A stretch of 16,764 bases of DNA. Origin: Candidatus Latescibacteria bacterium 4484_181 (GTDB taxonomy: Bacteria; Latescibacterota; MVCY01). Below the pieces are notes generated by a model. That model worked only from the letters and a program-made list of their open reading frames with translations, searched no databases and was not told where the DNA came from. Position numbers and translations under genes: made by a program. The stretch spans positions 1-16,764 of the forward strand of contig MVCY01000039.1 of the NCBI GenBank assembly GCA_002049985.1. Reading direction: 5' to 3'. Position 1 is the stretch's first letter; each line of letters starts with the position of its first letter. Below, piece after piece: positions 1 to 7,212 of this stretch.

Positions 1-207
1 AAAGCCTCCAGGGATGGGAGATATTTAACCGGTGGGGTGCTGCCCGGGGCCTACTTCGTGTGGGCCTTTTGGGACAGAAATGGGAACGGCAAACAGGATT
101 ACGGTAGCCCCGCCCCTTACCAACCTGCTGAGCCGGTTACCGGCTCCGTTGGCACAGTCTTGGTGCGCTCTGGCTGGACGACGGAGAAAGTGGACTTGAA
201 GTTTTAA
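1..207 (+). CDS. C-terminal end of a secreted/surface protein (partial)
   Basis: The first reading frame is open from base 1 and ends at TAA 205-207, giving the last 68 residues of a protein whose start lies outside the window. The tail carries GAYFVWAFWDRNGNGKQDYG. The stretch D-R-N-G-N-G-K-Q-D has the spacing of an EF-hand/dockerin-type calcium loop, and the G-x-Y-x-V-x-A-x-x-D lead-in is typical of beta-sandwich repeats (carboxypeptidase-regulatory or Cna-B-like) in secreted proteins. The end, with alternating hydrophobics and a final LKF, fits a last beta strand. The role cannot be told from this fragment; a surface or exported location is inferred. Confidence 0.6.
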   Translation, partial: KASRDGRYLTGGVLPGAYFVWAFWDRNGNGKQDYGSPAPYQPAEPVTGSVGTVLVRSGWTTEKVDLKF

Positions 208-211
208 GGTT

Positions 212-313
212 ATGGTGCAGTGCAGAGTTTGTCCCTGTGGTTATGTGCCCTATAGCGGACATGGCGGTTTTGTTTATCTCGCTGAACTTGTCAAAGAATT
301 TAGTGAAGATTAG
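212..313 (+). CDS. Possible 33-aa cysteine-rich small protein
   Basis: A short ORF runs from ATG 212 to TAG 311-313 between the previous stop and guaB. It begins MVQCRVCPCGYV and ends LAELVKEFSED. The C-x2-C-x-C-G-Y cluster resembles a zinc-ribbon or rubredoxin knuckle, and the second half could form one helix. The only Shine-Dalgarno-like match is AAGG at 206-209, just two bases before the ATG, which is poor. No partner pair of cysteines follows, so a complete metal site would need a dimer. It may be a real small protein, a decayed fragment or chance. Confidence 0.25.
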   Translation: MVQCRVCPCGYVPYSGHGGFVYLAELVKEFSED

Positions 314-325
314 AACATGATATCT

Positions 326-331
326 GAGGAG
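326..331 (+). promoter_or_regulatory. Shine-Dalgarno site that decides the guaB start
   Basis: GAGGAG at 326-331 sits 8 bases before ATG 340. The alternative GTG at 331 overlaps this site and has no suitable ribosome binding site of its own, so ATG 340 is preferred. Confidence 0.6.
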
Positions 332-339
332 TGGGAAGG

Positions 340-1809
340 ATGGAGAAATTTCTTTCTGAGGCATTGACCTTCAACGATGTTCTACTGGTACCGGCTAAAT
401 CGAAGATACTTCCAAAAGACGTTGACACCACTACCAGGCTGACTAAGAACATTCTCCTCAACATCCCCTTAGTGAGTGCGGCTATGGACACGGTAACCGA
501 ATCCCGTTTGGCTATTGCCATCGCACGGGAGGGAGGGATCGGTATCATTCACAAGAATATGCCCATAGAACGCCAAGCTGAGGAAGTGGCCAAGGTGAAA
601 AGGTTTGAGAGCTGGATGATTATGGATCCGATCACCTTGGCTCCCGAGGAGAAGATTCACAAAGCCTTAGAGGTTATGAAGACCCATCAGATCTCAGGGC
701 TGCCGGTGGTGAAGCAGGGCAGATTGGTGGGCATTCTCACCAACCGAGATTTGAGGTTTGAGACTAACGTGGAGCGGCCGGTACGTGAGATAATGACCAA
801 GAAGCTGATCACTGCCCGAGAGGATATTTCCTTGGAGGAAGCAAAGAAACTACTTCACCGATATCGGGTTGAAAAACTTCCTGTAGTAGATCAGGAAGGC
901 CATCTTGTGGGGTTGATCACGGTGAAGGACATCGAGAAGAAGATCAAATTCCCACAGGCCTCACGGGACAGGTTGGGTAGACTGCGGGTGGGTGCGGCAG
1001 TGGGCGTTTTGCCTGAGGCAGAGCAGCGAGCCAGGGTGCTGATAGAGCAGGGAGCAGATGTGATTGTCATAGATACTGCCCACGCTCACTCCAAGGGAGT
1101 GCTGGAAACGGTTGAGCGCCTGAAGGCTAATCATCCGAAGATAGAACTGGTGGTGGGAAATGTTGCCACCCCCGAGGCTACCGAGGAGTTGATCCGCGCC
1201 GGAGCCGATGCTGTTAAAGTGGGAATCGGCCCTGGGTCAATCTGTACTACCCGGGTGATTGCTGGGGTGGGGGTGCCTCAGATCACCGCTGTGTACAACT
1301 GTAGCCGGCTGGCAGACAGATACGATGTGCCCATAATTGCCGACGGAGGCATTCAATACTCCGGAGACATAACCAAGGCTCTGGCTGCCGGGGCAAGCTC
1401 AGTGATGATCGGCAATCTATTTGCCGGAACTGAAGAGAGTCCGGGAGAGACAGTCGTCTATCAGGGAAGGACTTTCAAAGTCTACCGGGGCATGGGATCT
1501 CTGAGTGCGATGGCCGCTGGCAGCAAAGATCGCTACTTTCAACTGGAGATGGAGGCCGATAAGCTTGTCCCCGAGGGCATCGAAGGCAGAGTCCCTTACA
1601 AGGGCTCTCTCTCCGGATATATATTTCAGTTGATCGGCGGTCTGAAGGCGGGAATGGGTTACTGTGGAGTAAAGAATGTAGAGGAACTCCGCCACCAGGT
1701 GCGATTTGTAAAGATCACCCCTGCCGGATTGCAGGAGAGCCACCCGCACGATGTTGTCATCACAAACGAGGCACCGAACTATGATTTGATTGAGAGAAAA
1801 GAACCATAG
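340..1809 (+). CDS. guaB: IMP dehydrogenase
   Basis: Inosine-5'-monophosphate dehydrogenase oxidises IMP to XMP with NAD+, the committed step of guanine nucleotide synthesis, in the cytosol. The 489 residues match the usual length. The N-terminus (LTFNDVLLVPAKS) is family-typical. Two CBS domains lie at about 94-140 and 150-205 and insert into the TIM barrel in the normal way. The catalytic loop GIGPGSICTTR carries the nucleophile Cys302; it is followed by ADGGIQYSGD and by MGSLSAMAAGSKDRYFQ and EGIEGRVPYKG, the IMP-binding and flap regions. GTG 331 would add three residues, but the Shine-Dalgarno placement favours ATG 340. It is probably transcribed alone or with the upstream small ORF, since a hairpin and a new promoter follow. 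The reading frame is fully intact. Confidence 0.97.
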   Translation: MEKFLSEALTFNDVLLVPAKSKILPKDVDTTTRLTKNILLNIPLVSAAMDTVTESRLAIAIAREGGIGIIHKNMPIERQAEEVAKVKRFESWMIMDPITLAPEEKIHKALEVMKTHQISGLPVVKQGRLVGILTNRDLRFETNVERPVREIMTKKLITAREDISLEEAKKLLHRYRVEKLPVVDQEGHLVGLITVKDIEKKIKFPQASRDRLGRLRVGAAVGVLPEAEQRARVLIEQGADVIVIDTAHAHSKGVLETVERLKANHPKIELVVGNVATPEATEELIRAGADAVKVGIGPGSICTTRVIAGVGVPQITAVYNCSRLADRYDVPIIADGGIQYSGDITKALAAGASSVMIGNLFAGTEESPGETVVYQGRTFKVYRGMGSLSAMAAGSKDRYFQLEMEADKLVPEGIEGRVPYKGSLSGYIFQLIGGLKAGMGYCGVKNVEELRHQVRFVKITPAGLQESHPHDVVITNEAPNYDLIERKEP

Positions 1810-1824
1810 ACGAGGAAAATTGAA

Positions 1825-1865
1825 CACCGAAAAACACCGAGGGAACGCTCGATATTATTTCGGTG
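1825..1865 (+). terminator. Possible nested hairpin after guaB
   Basis: CACCGAAA at 1825-1832 is the exact inverse complement of TTTCGGTG at 1858-1865, giving an 8-bp stem. Inside it CGAG 1838-1841 pairs with CTCG 1848-1851 around a 6-base loop. It begins 15 bases after the guaB stop. No T tract follows, so intrinsic termination is uncertain; it could protect the mRNA 3' end instead. Confidence 0.35.
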
Positions 1866-1923
1866 ATGGTGAACCAGTCAGCAATTCTCATTCCGTGCTT
1901 TACGAATCTGGGTTTAAAAAGAC

Positions 1924-1952
1924 TTGACAACTCAGAGCTGTCTGGGTATATT
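1924..1952 (+). promoter_or_regulatory. Consensus sigma-70 promoter for the lipid-kinase-like gene
   Basis: A perfect -35 TTGACA at 1924-1929, a 17-base spacer and a -10 TATATT at 1947-1952 (5 of 6 to TATAAT) make a near-ideal housekeeping promoter. Expected transcript start is about 1958-1960, leaving a leader of roughly 115 nt before ATG 2076. The leader contains small inverted repeats: GTGCA/TGCAC around the T7 run near 1957-1979, and GCGT/ACGC near 1995-2006. I recognise no riboswitch class in it. Confidence 0.7.
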
Positions 1953-2075
1953 ATGCAGTGCACAATAATTTTTTTGCACGTTTTGTTATGCGATGCGTAA
2001 AAACGCTTGCAGCTAGTAAGGGTATGACATACTCTGGAGTCCTCGGCGGTTGGAGGAATAAAGGAGAGCAGTTTT

Positions 2076-2684
2076 ATGAGCTTAGCGGGGGAAATAGGCC
2101 GTAAGTTGATCCATCTTTGTTCTCTGGCTATTCCCATCGGTTACTTGTTTCTGCCCCGGGATTTCGTCTTGCAGGTGATTATTCTTGTAGCGGCTGGCTC
2201 TTTAACATTAGACTTGGCACGTCTACGAAACCGACCGCTGGGCAAGACATTCCTTAAAGTCTCCAAGCCCCTGCTGAAAAAGGATGAACGGGCTAGGCTA
2301 ACCGGCTCCACTTATCTGCTTCTGGCCTCGGTAGTCTGTGTCTTTTTCTTTGATAGGTCAATTGCCATTGCCGCACTTCTGTTTCTCTCCTTAGGAGACC
2401 CGATGGCCTCATTTGTGGGCAGAAGAGCTGGTAGAACCCACATCGGCAAGAAAACCCTGGAGGGGTCGCTGGCCTGCCTGGGTACTTGCTTAACAGTGGG
2501 AGTTATCATCTCTATTCTGCCCGTTCTGTTGCCAAATCTATCAAATTTCCACTTGAAAGTGGAGACAATATTCATTGGGGCGCTGACAGCAACCGTCGTT
2601 GAACTTCTACCGCTTCCATTGGACGATAATGCCCTTATTCCCATGCTTTCCGGACTGGCTATGCAGATCGTGGTTCTTATGTGA
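2076..2684 (+). CDS. CTP-dependent diacylglycerol/polyprenol kinase-like membrane protein
   Basis: A 202-residue polytopic membrane protein of the Dgk1/SEC59/VTE5 family, which phosphorylates lipid alcohols (diacylglycerol, dolichol, phytol), in characterised members with CTP. Visible signature blocks are SLGDPMASFVGRRAGR (105-120), GKKTLEGSLA (124-133) and the C-terminal VELLPLPLDDNALIPMLSG (175-193), the usual E-L-L-P-x-P-x-D-D-N element. Hydrophobic stretches suggest six or seven membrane segments. Start ATG 2076 has AAAGGAG about 8 bases upstream and its own strong promoter at 1924-1952. It lies ahead of a GT4 glycosyltransferase of the diacylglycerol-glycosylating type, so a role in membrane lipid or polyprenol phosphate supply is reasonable. 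The actual substrate cannot be read from sequence. Confidence 0.85.
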   Translation: MSLAGEIGRKLIHLCSLAIPIGYLFLPRDFVLQVIILVAAGSLTLDLARLRNRPLGKTFLKVSKPLLKKDERARLTGSTYLLLASVVCVFFFDRSIAIAALLFLSLGDPMASFVGRRAGRTHIGKKTLEGSLACLGTCLTVGVIISILPVLLPNLSNFHLKVETIFIGALTATVVELLPLPLDDNALIPMLSGLAMQIVVLM

Positions 2685-2704
2685 GGTGAGAACGTTTTCA
2701 ATCA

Positions 2705-2722
2705 AAATTGAACCTTAAGGTT
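2705..2722. repeat. Perfect 12-bp palindrome, AACCTTAAGGTT
   Basis: AACCTTAAGGTT at 2711-2722 is fully self-complementary. It directly follows a TTCAAT-CAAA-ATTGAA hairpin whose arms end at about 2714, so the two elements overlap slightly. They lie in the 97-base gap between the kinase-like gene and the glycosyltransferase. They could be an operator or an mRNA stem; there is no T tract for termination. Confidence 0.4.
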
Positions 2723-2781
2723 ACTTAGCTTCTTAGTGCAGTGTTGTTTCTCGCATATGTTATTGTTTAAAAAGGAAAAGA

Positions 2782-3789
2782 ATGGACATAGCCATTTTTA
2801 CAGACACTTTTACGCCTCAAATAAACGGGATTGTCACCTCCATTAATATCTTTAGAAAAGAACTGACTGATATGGGGCACAATGTCTATGTGGTTGCGCC
2901 GAAGGTTACTGGGTACAACGATAAAGCAGACAATATCGTTAGGTATTTCTCTATCTCCTATATGTTTCAGCCGCAATATAAGATCGCTTTCCCTTATTCA
3001 CTGACGGTACCTAAATTGTCGGATTTGAAGTTGGATATCATTCACGCTCAAACTCCATTCTCAATGGGTTTACTAGCGCTCTATTTAGCTAAGAAAAGTC
3101 GAGTCCCTCTTGTCTATACCCATCACACGTTCTTTGATGGATATGTACACTACATCCCGCTGAATAGAAAACTGCTGCAAAAATTGTCAGTGCTCGGGAG
3201 CAGGACTTATTGTAATCACTGTACATTGGTGTTAACTCCCTCACACCCCATGAGGGATCTTCTTATGGAATATGGGGTCAAGGAGAAAATCGTCGTATTG
3301 CCCACGGGCATAGACTTAGAGTCCTTTACCAACAACAAACTGGATAATAACATTAGACAGAGGTATGGGATATCTAAATCGACCAAGTTGCTTCTGTATG
3401 CTGGAAGGATAGGTGAGGAAAAGAACCTGGATTTCTTGCTTAAGTCCTTTCGGATAGTTGCAAACAGGATTTCGGATGTCCACCTGCTGCTTGTCGGAGA
3501 CGGTCCTCTGAAGTACCAGCTAATCGATCTGGCGAAGGAGTTGGACATTGCTTCCCAATTGAGTTTCACGGGCTATTTGCCACGCAGTGAGGTTATTAGC
3601 TGTTGTGCTTCAGCAGATCTGTTTGTTTTCAGTTCTATGACAGAAACTCAAGGATTGGTATTGCTTGAGGCAATGGCGGCCGGGACACCGGTGGTGGCCG
3701 TTGATGCCTTGGGAGTTTCTGCCTTAATTAAGAATGGCCAGGGAGGCTGTCTATGTGAGCCCTCAACAGAGATATTTGCTAAGGGCTGA
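2782..3789 (+). CDS. GT4-family glycosyltransferase, C-terminus broken
   Basis: A GT-B retaining glycosyltransferase (group 1), probably transferring a sugar from a nucleotide donor to a lipid at the inner membrane face. The N-terminus IAIFTDTFTPQINGIVTS is the hallmark of the diacylglycerol glucosyltransferase / mannosyltransferase subgroup. Other motifs are HTFFDGYVHY, PTGID (174-178), LLYAGRIGEEKN, LLVGDGPL and the donor-site E-x7-E, ETQGLVLLE (E288, E296). The ORF stops at residue 335 directly after EIFAKG, whereas relatives run some 40-60 residues further with a closing helix. A recognisable closing helix is present just downstream in another frame (3782-3886), so sequence was lost at about 3783. 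The gene looks more A+T-rich than guaB and the later genes, hinting at a separate origin. ATG 2782 follows AAGGA. Confidence 0.85.
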   Translation: MDIAIFTDTFTPQINGIVTSINIFRKELTDMGHNVYVVAPKVTGYNDKADNIVRYFSISYMFQPQYKIAFPYSLTVPKLSDLKLDIIHAQTPFSMGLLALYLAKKSRVPLVYTHHTFFDGYVHYIPLNRKLLQKLSVLGSRTYCNHCTLVLTPSHPMRDLLMEYGVKEKIVVLPTGIDLESFTNNKLDNNIRQRYGISKSTKLLLYAGRIGEEKNLDFLLKSFRIVANRISDVHLLLVGDGPLKYQLIDLAKELDIASQLSFTGYLPRSEVISCCASADLFVFSSMTETQGLVLLEAMAAGTPVVAVDALGVSALIKNGQGGCLCEPSTEIFAKG

Positions 3790-3886
3790 GGAATTCTCCT
3801 CTGCCAAAATGGCCAAAAGACTTGTTTGTTGTTATTCTGAAGCACGGGCTCTGTTCAAGTCTAAAGCAAGCGGGAGCTTTCAATGA
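3782..3886 (+). pseudogene. Out-of-frame C-terminal remnant of the GT4 gene
   Basis: In the frame starting at 3782 the DNA reads R-A-E-E-F-S-S-A-K-M-A-K-R-L-V and continues to TGA 3884-3886. This is how GT4 enzymes normally end (A-x-E-F-S-x-x-x-M-A-x-R-L). It is one frame away from the main ORF, which stops at TGA 3787-3789. Between EIFAKG and this helix relatives have roughly 20-30 residues, which are absent. So the lesion is a deletion with frame change, not a simple one-base slip. Confidence 0.65.
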
Positions 3887-3992
3887 TGGTAACCGTTTTG
3901 GGTATCTCCAACCATGCGTTTTGACCGTGCCATCTCTGATAGAACAAATGAAATGTGTTATTTTGTGCAGGCGCAATAAAAGGGGTGATAAG

Positions 3993-4562
3993 ATGAGTCA
4001 TATCATAAAGAAATACTCAAACAGGAAGATGTACGATACAAAAGCCAGCAAACCGATCACCCTGGCTGGGATTGCTGCTCTGATAGTAAGGGGGGATGAT
4101 GTTCAGGTGGTTGATAACCAAACTGGAGATGATCTGACTATGGTGACTTTGGCACAGATCATCCTAGAACAGGAAAAGAGCAAAAAAGAGCTTCTCTCCT
4201 TGCCAGTACTTCTGCGAGAAATGATAAAACGGGGGAGAGAATCGCTCTCGGAGATCATCGAAAAGTTGCTGCTTAGTTCGACAGAATCTGCCCTCCTTAC
4301 CGAGGAGAAAGCCAGAGAGGTGGTCCAGGATTTGGTGGAGAAAAAGAGGCTTGGAAAACCGGAGGGGCAGAGGTTATTAGAGCGCATTTTTTCAAAAGTG
4401 AGGGAAAGACAAAGGGCACTTCAGGGTCAGATCGAGACTGGGATAAGAGAGATCCTGGGCAAGATGGATATTGTCTCCCAGGCAGAGCTCCAGGAGCTGA
4501 GGAGAAGCTTGCAAGAACTGCGCTGCAGGGTAGATGCCTTGGCCAACCTGAAGAACAAATAA
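3993..4562 (+). CDS. PhaR-type polyhydroxyalkanoate synthesis regulator
   Basis: The first 62 residues (IIKKYSNRKMYDTKASKPITL... VQVVDNQTGDDLT... AQIILEQE) match the N-terminal DNA-binding domain of PHA/PHB accumulation regulators (PHB_acc_N). The rest is helical and charged; the last 40 residues (AELQELRRSLQELRCRV) form a coiled coil like a phasin or PhaR oligomerisation tail. Known relatives repress phasin genes and sense PHA granules. I place the start at ATG 3993 with AAGGGGTGA upstream, giving 189 residues; the same frame is open back to 3822, but that part reads as the GT4 3' region, not protein. No PHA synthase, phasin or depolymerase is visible here, so the target is unknown. It is followed by a radical SAM gene after 19 bases. 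Confidence 0.8.
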   Translation: MSHIIKKYSNRKMYDTKASKPITLAGIAALIVRGDDVQVVDNQTGDDLTMVTLAQIILEQEKSKKELLSLPVLLREMIKRGRESLSEIIEKLLLSSTESALLTEEKAREVVQDLVEKKRLGKPEGQRLLERIFSKVRERQRALQGQIETGIREILGKMDIVSQAELQELRRSLQELRCRVDALANLKNK

Positions 4563-4581
4563 GGAAAGGAGGGGAGCGGCT

Positions 4582-6030
4582 ATGATCTCTATGTGGGATG
4601 TGCTTTCCAGCGAATCCTTCAATAATTTGATAGATACATTAATTATGAATAACACCGTCAGAAGAAATTTCCTGGCAGTGGCAGAAAAGGACCTTTACAG
4701 GAGACTGGTGCTGGTTAACCGTGACGATCGGCCACAGAAGGTGCAGGAGGATAAGTTTTACACCCTGAGGAATATGCTCTACTCCCTGGATAAGGCCCTT
4801 GGAGGAGGGCTGATCTGCCGTCAGGCGAGGCGTAAGGTGTTTGAAATCCTGGTGGGAAAGATCTTCCGGGAAGATGTGGAGAAAAGGGATGCCCACCGGG
4901 CCAGGTACGGGCATTGTCCCCCTTGTTTTATCACCATTAGTCCAGGCAAAGCCTGCAATCTTCGCTGCGTAGGTTGTTATGCCAGCAGTTCCGCAGCCAG
5001 CTCTCAGAGCCTCGACTACGAAATTGTGAGCCGGATACTGAGAGAAAAGACTCAATTGTGGGGATCTCACTTCACCGTCATCTCCGGTGGCGAGCCCTTG
5101 ATCTGGAAGAGCCGGGGCAAAGGCATCTTGGACATTGCCGAAGAGCACAACGACAATTACTTCCTAATGTACACCAACGGTACTCTTATTGACAAAGATG
5201 TTGCCGCAAAGATGGCCCAGCTCGGCAATATCACTCCAGCTATCTCTGTGGAGGGTTTTGAAGAACAGACCGATGCCAGAAGAGGCAAGGGGGTTCACAA
5301 AAAGATATTGGCTGCCTTTGATAACCTCCGTCAGGTGGGTGTCCCGTTTGGCATCTCCATAACTGCTACAGGTCACAATGCTGAGATAGTGGTGAGCGAC
5401 GAGTTCATAGACTACTATTTCGGCCAACAGGGGGCAATCTACGGCTGGATATTCCAATATATGCCCATCGGCCACAAGTACACAATGGATCTGATGGTCA
5501 CTCCCCAGCAGAGGTTGATGCTCTACCGGCGGGAGCAGGAGCTGCTGAAAGAGAAGAGGATATTCTTCGCCGATTTCTGGAACAGCGGTCCGGTGAGCAA
5601 CGGATGTATCTCAGCGGGTAGACCGGGAGGATATTTTTATATCGACTGGAATGGCAATGTTATGCCTTGTGTTTTCTTTCCCTACACCGTAGATAATATA
5701 ATGGAAGTTTACCAAAAGGGTGGGGATTTAAACACAGTGCTCAATTCTGCCTTTTTTAAAGCTATCAGGGAGTGGCAATCCGACTACAGCTATCTGAAAC
5801 CCCGTGACCAGGTGGGCAACCAGATAGTGCCCTGCATTATTCGAGACCACCACCGGATTGCTCGACAGATAGTGGAGCGCTTCGGTGCCCGGCCAGCAGA
5901 TAAAGCGGCAGAAGAGGCGCTCAGGGATAGGGAATATTACCAGGGCTTGACTGCCTATGGAGAAGAGGTAGCCAGGCTTTGTGACCCAATCTGGGAAAAG
6001 CAATATCTGAGAGCAAACCATTATAATTGA
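4582..6030 (+). CDS. Radical SAM protein with SPASM-like C-terminal domain
   Basis: A 482-residue radical S-adenosylmethionine enzyme. The [4Fe-4S] motif C-x3-C-x2-C is KACNLRCVGCYA with Cys125, Cys129 and Cys132. It is followed by VISGGEPL, the GGE SAM-amino-group motif, and MYTNGTLI. The C-terminal third holds further cysteines likely to bind an auxiliary cluster: Cys342 (NGCISAGRPGG), Cys363 (WNGNVMPCVFF) and Cys418 (VPCIIRDHH), which fits a SPASM/twitch-like domain. An N-terminal extension of about 115 residues, largely helical, precedes the radical SAM core. The strong Shine-Dalgarno AAAGGAGG lies 9 bases before ATG 4582. The oxoamine synthase begins 18 bases after the stop, so the two are probably co-transcribed. 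Such proteins are often annotated as peptide or anaerobic-maturase enzymes; the substrate here is unknown. Confidence 0.9.
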   Translation: MISMWDVLSSESFNNLIDTLIMNNTVRRNFLAVAEKDLYRRLVLVNRDDRPQKVQEDKFYTLRNMLYSLDKALGGGLICRQARRKVFEILVGKIFREDVEKRDAHRARYGHCPPCFITISPGKACNLRCVGCYASSSAASSQSLDYEIVSRILREKTQLWGSHFTVISGGEPLIWKSRGKGILDIAEEHNDNYFLMYTNGTLIDKDVAAKMAQLGNITPAISVEGFEEQTDARRGKGVHKKILAAFDNLRQVGVPFGISITATGHNAEIVVSDEFIDYYFGQQGAIYGWIFQYMPIGHKYTMDLMVTPQQRLMLYRREQELLKEKRIFFADFWNSGPVSNGCISAGRPGGYFYIDWNGNVMPCVFFPYTVDNIMEVYQKGGDLNTVLNSAFFKAIREWQSDYSYLKPRDQVGNQIVPCIIRDHHRIARQIVERFGARPADKAAEEALRDREYYQGLTAYGEEVARLCDPIWEKQYLRANHYN

Positions 6031-6048
6031 AAAATAGGGAGGCGGAAA

Positions 6049-7149
6049 TTGGACCTGTTTGAGAAATGCGAAAGCTATACCGAGGCCAGAGAGGCTATAG
6101 CCGAGGGGTACTACCCCTACTTTATGCCTATTGAGTCTACAGACGGCACCGAAGTAGTCATAAGAGGAAAGAGATTGATTATGGTTGGTTCTAATAACTA
6201 CCTCGGGTTGACCAACCATCCCAAGGTGAAAGAGGCAGCAATAGAGGCAATTAGGAAATACGGCAGTGGCTGTACAGGTTCCAGATTTCTCAACGGCACA
6301 TTGGACTTGCACGAAGAGCTGGAGGATAGATTGGCAGGCTTTATGGGCAAAGAGGCCGCTTTGGTCTTTAGCACAGGATTTCAAACTAACCAAGGCACCA
6401 TATCCACCATCGTGAACAAAGGGGATGTGGTCATCACTGACCGGGCAGACCATGCCAGCATCATCGACGGGTGCCGTCTTGCCTACGGAGAGATGAAACG
6501 CTTTAAACACAACGACATGAAGGATCTGGAAAAGGTGCTCGCCTCTTGCCAACCGGATTCCGGGAAGCTTATAGTCACAGATGGCGTCTTCAGTATGGAG
6601 GGAGATATTGCCGATCTTCCAGGAATTGTGGAGTTAGCCGACAGATATAAGTGCCGCGTAATGGTGGATGATGCCCATTCAATTGGAGTTTTGGGAAAAG
6701 GCGGCAGGGGTACAGCCGAACACTTCGGCTTGGAAGAGGAGGTGGACATCGTAATGGGAACCTTCAGCAAGTCTTTCGCCTCTATAGGTGGATTCATCGT
6801 CGCCGATGAGGAGGTGATAGATTACATAAAACATCACTCCCGGGCACTGATCTTCTCGGCCAGTATGCCCCCTTCGGCAGTGGCAACTGTCATAGCCGCT
6901 CTGGAGGTCATTCAGACCGAACCAGAGAGAAGAGAGCGGCTCTGGGAGAATACCCGCAAGATGCGAAAGGGATTCCAGGAGATGGGATTCAACACTGGTG
7001 AAAGCCAGACCCCCATTATCCCTATCATTATCGGCGATAGGATGAAGACCTTCCAGGCTTGGAAGATGCTCTTTGAAGAAGGCATCTTCACTAATCCCGC
7101 TATTACTCCGTGGGTCTCCACTGTTGATCCGCCCGTTTTTGGGCACTGA
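6049..7149 (+). CDS. Serine palmitoyltransferase-like alpha-oxoamine synthase, C-terminus truncated
   Basis: A PLP enzyme of the alpha-oxoamine synthase family, which condenses an amino acid with an acyl-CoA and releases CO2. The run YGSGCTGSRFLNGTLDLHEE is closer to serine palmitoyltransferases (SRFLNGT) than to KBL or BioF. Active-site residues are present: His135 (DHASIIDG) stacking on PLP, Asp207 and His210 (VDDAHSIG), and the Schiff-base lysine Lys241 (TFSKSFAS). TTG 6049 is the start, with GGGAGG 6 bases upstream. The ORF ends at residue 366 shortly after FTNPAITP, where relatives continue about 30 residues with P-x-x-x-x-L-I-R-T-S-x-x-A-T-H-T. In the next frame LLIRPFLGTEF can be read at about 7115-7153, a weak echo of that block. 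Frame damage at about 7108 is therefore likely. An intrinsic terminator follows. Confidence 0.88.
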   Translation: MDLFEKCESYTEAREAIAEGYYPYFMPIESTDGTEVVIRGKRLIMVGSNNYLGLTNHPKVKEAAIEAIRKYGSGCTGSRFLNGTLDLHEELEDRLAGFMGKEAALVFSTGFQTNQGTISTIVNKGDVVITDRADHASIIDGCRLAYGEMKRFKHNDMKDLEKVLASCQPDSGKLIVTDGVFSMEGDIADLPGIVELADRYKCRVMVDDAHSIGVLGKGGRGTAEHFGLEEEVDIVMGTFSKSFASIGGFIVADEEVIDYIKHHSRALIFSASMPPSAVATVIAALEVIQTEPERRERLWENTRKMRKGFQEMGFNTGESQTPIIPIIIGDRMKTFQAWKMLFEEGIFTNPAITPWVSTVDPPVFGH

Positions 7150-7174
7150 ATTTTCAGATACCTTGCCCCCACTT

Positions 7175-7212
7175 CCCCCTGTCTTCTCTAAGCAGGCAGG
7201 GGGCTTTGTTTG
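7175..7212 (+). terminator. Intrinsic terminator after the oxoamine synthase
   Basis: CCCCCTGTC at 7175-7183 pairs with GGCAGGGGG at 7195-7203 (nine pairs, one G-T) around an 11-base loop, followed by CTTTGTTTG. The stem is very G+C-rich and the T-rich tail is short but suitable. It closes the transcript that carries the radical SAM and oxoamine synthase genes. Confidence 0.65.

Noticed and set aside
288..316. Possible guaB promoter TTGTCA-N17-TAGAAC
   Set aside because: The -10 matches only four of six positions, it overlaps the small ORF, and the transcript would begin almost at the Shine-Dalgarno site. It cannot be excluded but is not supported.
2744..2771. TTGTTT-N16-TTTAAA before the glycosyltransferase
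   Set aside because: The -10 overlaps the ribosome binding site, so the transcript would lack it.
3787..3840. Selenocysteine read-through at the glycosyltransferase TGA
   Set aside because: The sequence after the TGA in that frame is not like the family; the family-like end is in a different frame.
3921..3949. Possible promoter TTGACC before the PhaR gene
   Set aside because: The hexamer at the right distance (ACAAAT) matches the -10 consensus at only three of six positions.
3822..3992. N-terminal extension of the PhaR gene
   Set aside because: The frame is open, but the residues do not resemble any PhaR; the bases code for the glycosyltransferase end in another frame, and a good ribosome binding site precedes ATG 3993.
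5728..6552. Long minus-strand ORF (274 codons)
   Set aside because: It lies across the end of the radical SAM gene and the start of the oxoamine synthase, both clear by motif. Its translation has no recognisable domain and no ribosome binding site that I can see.
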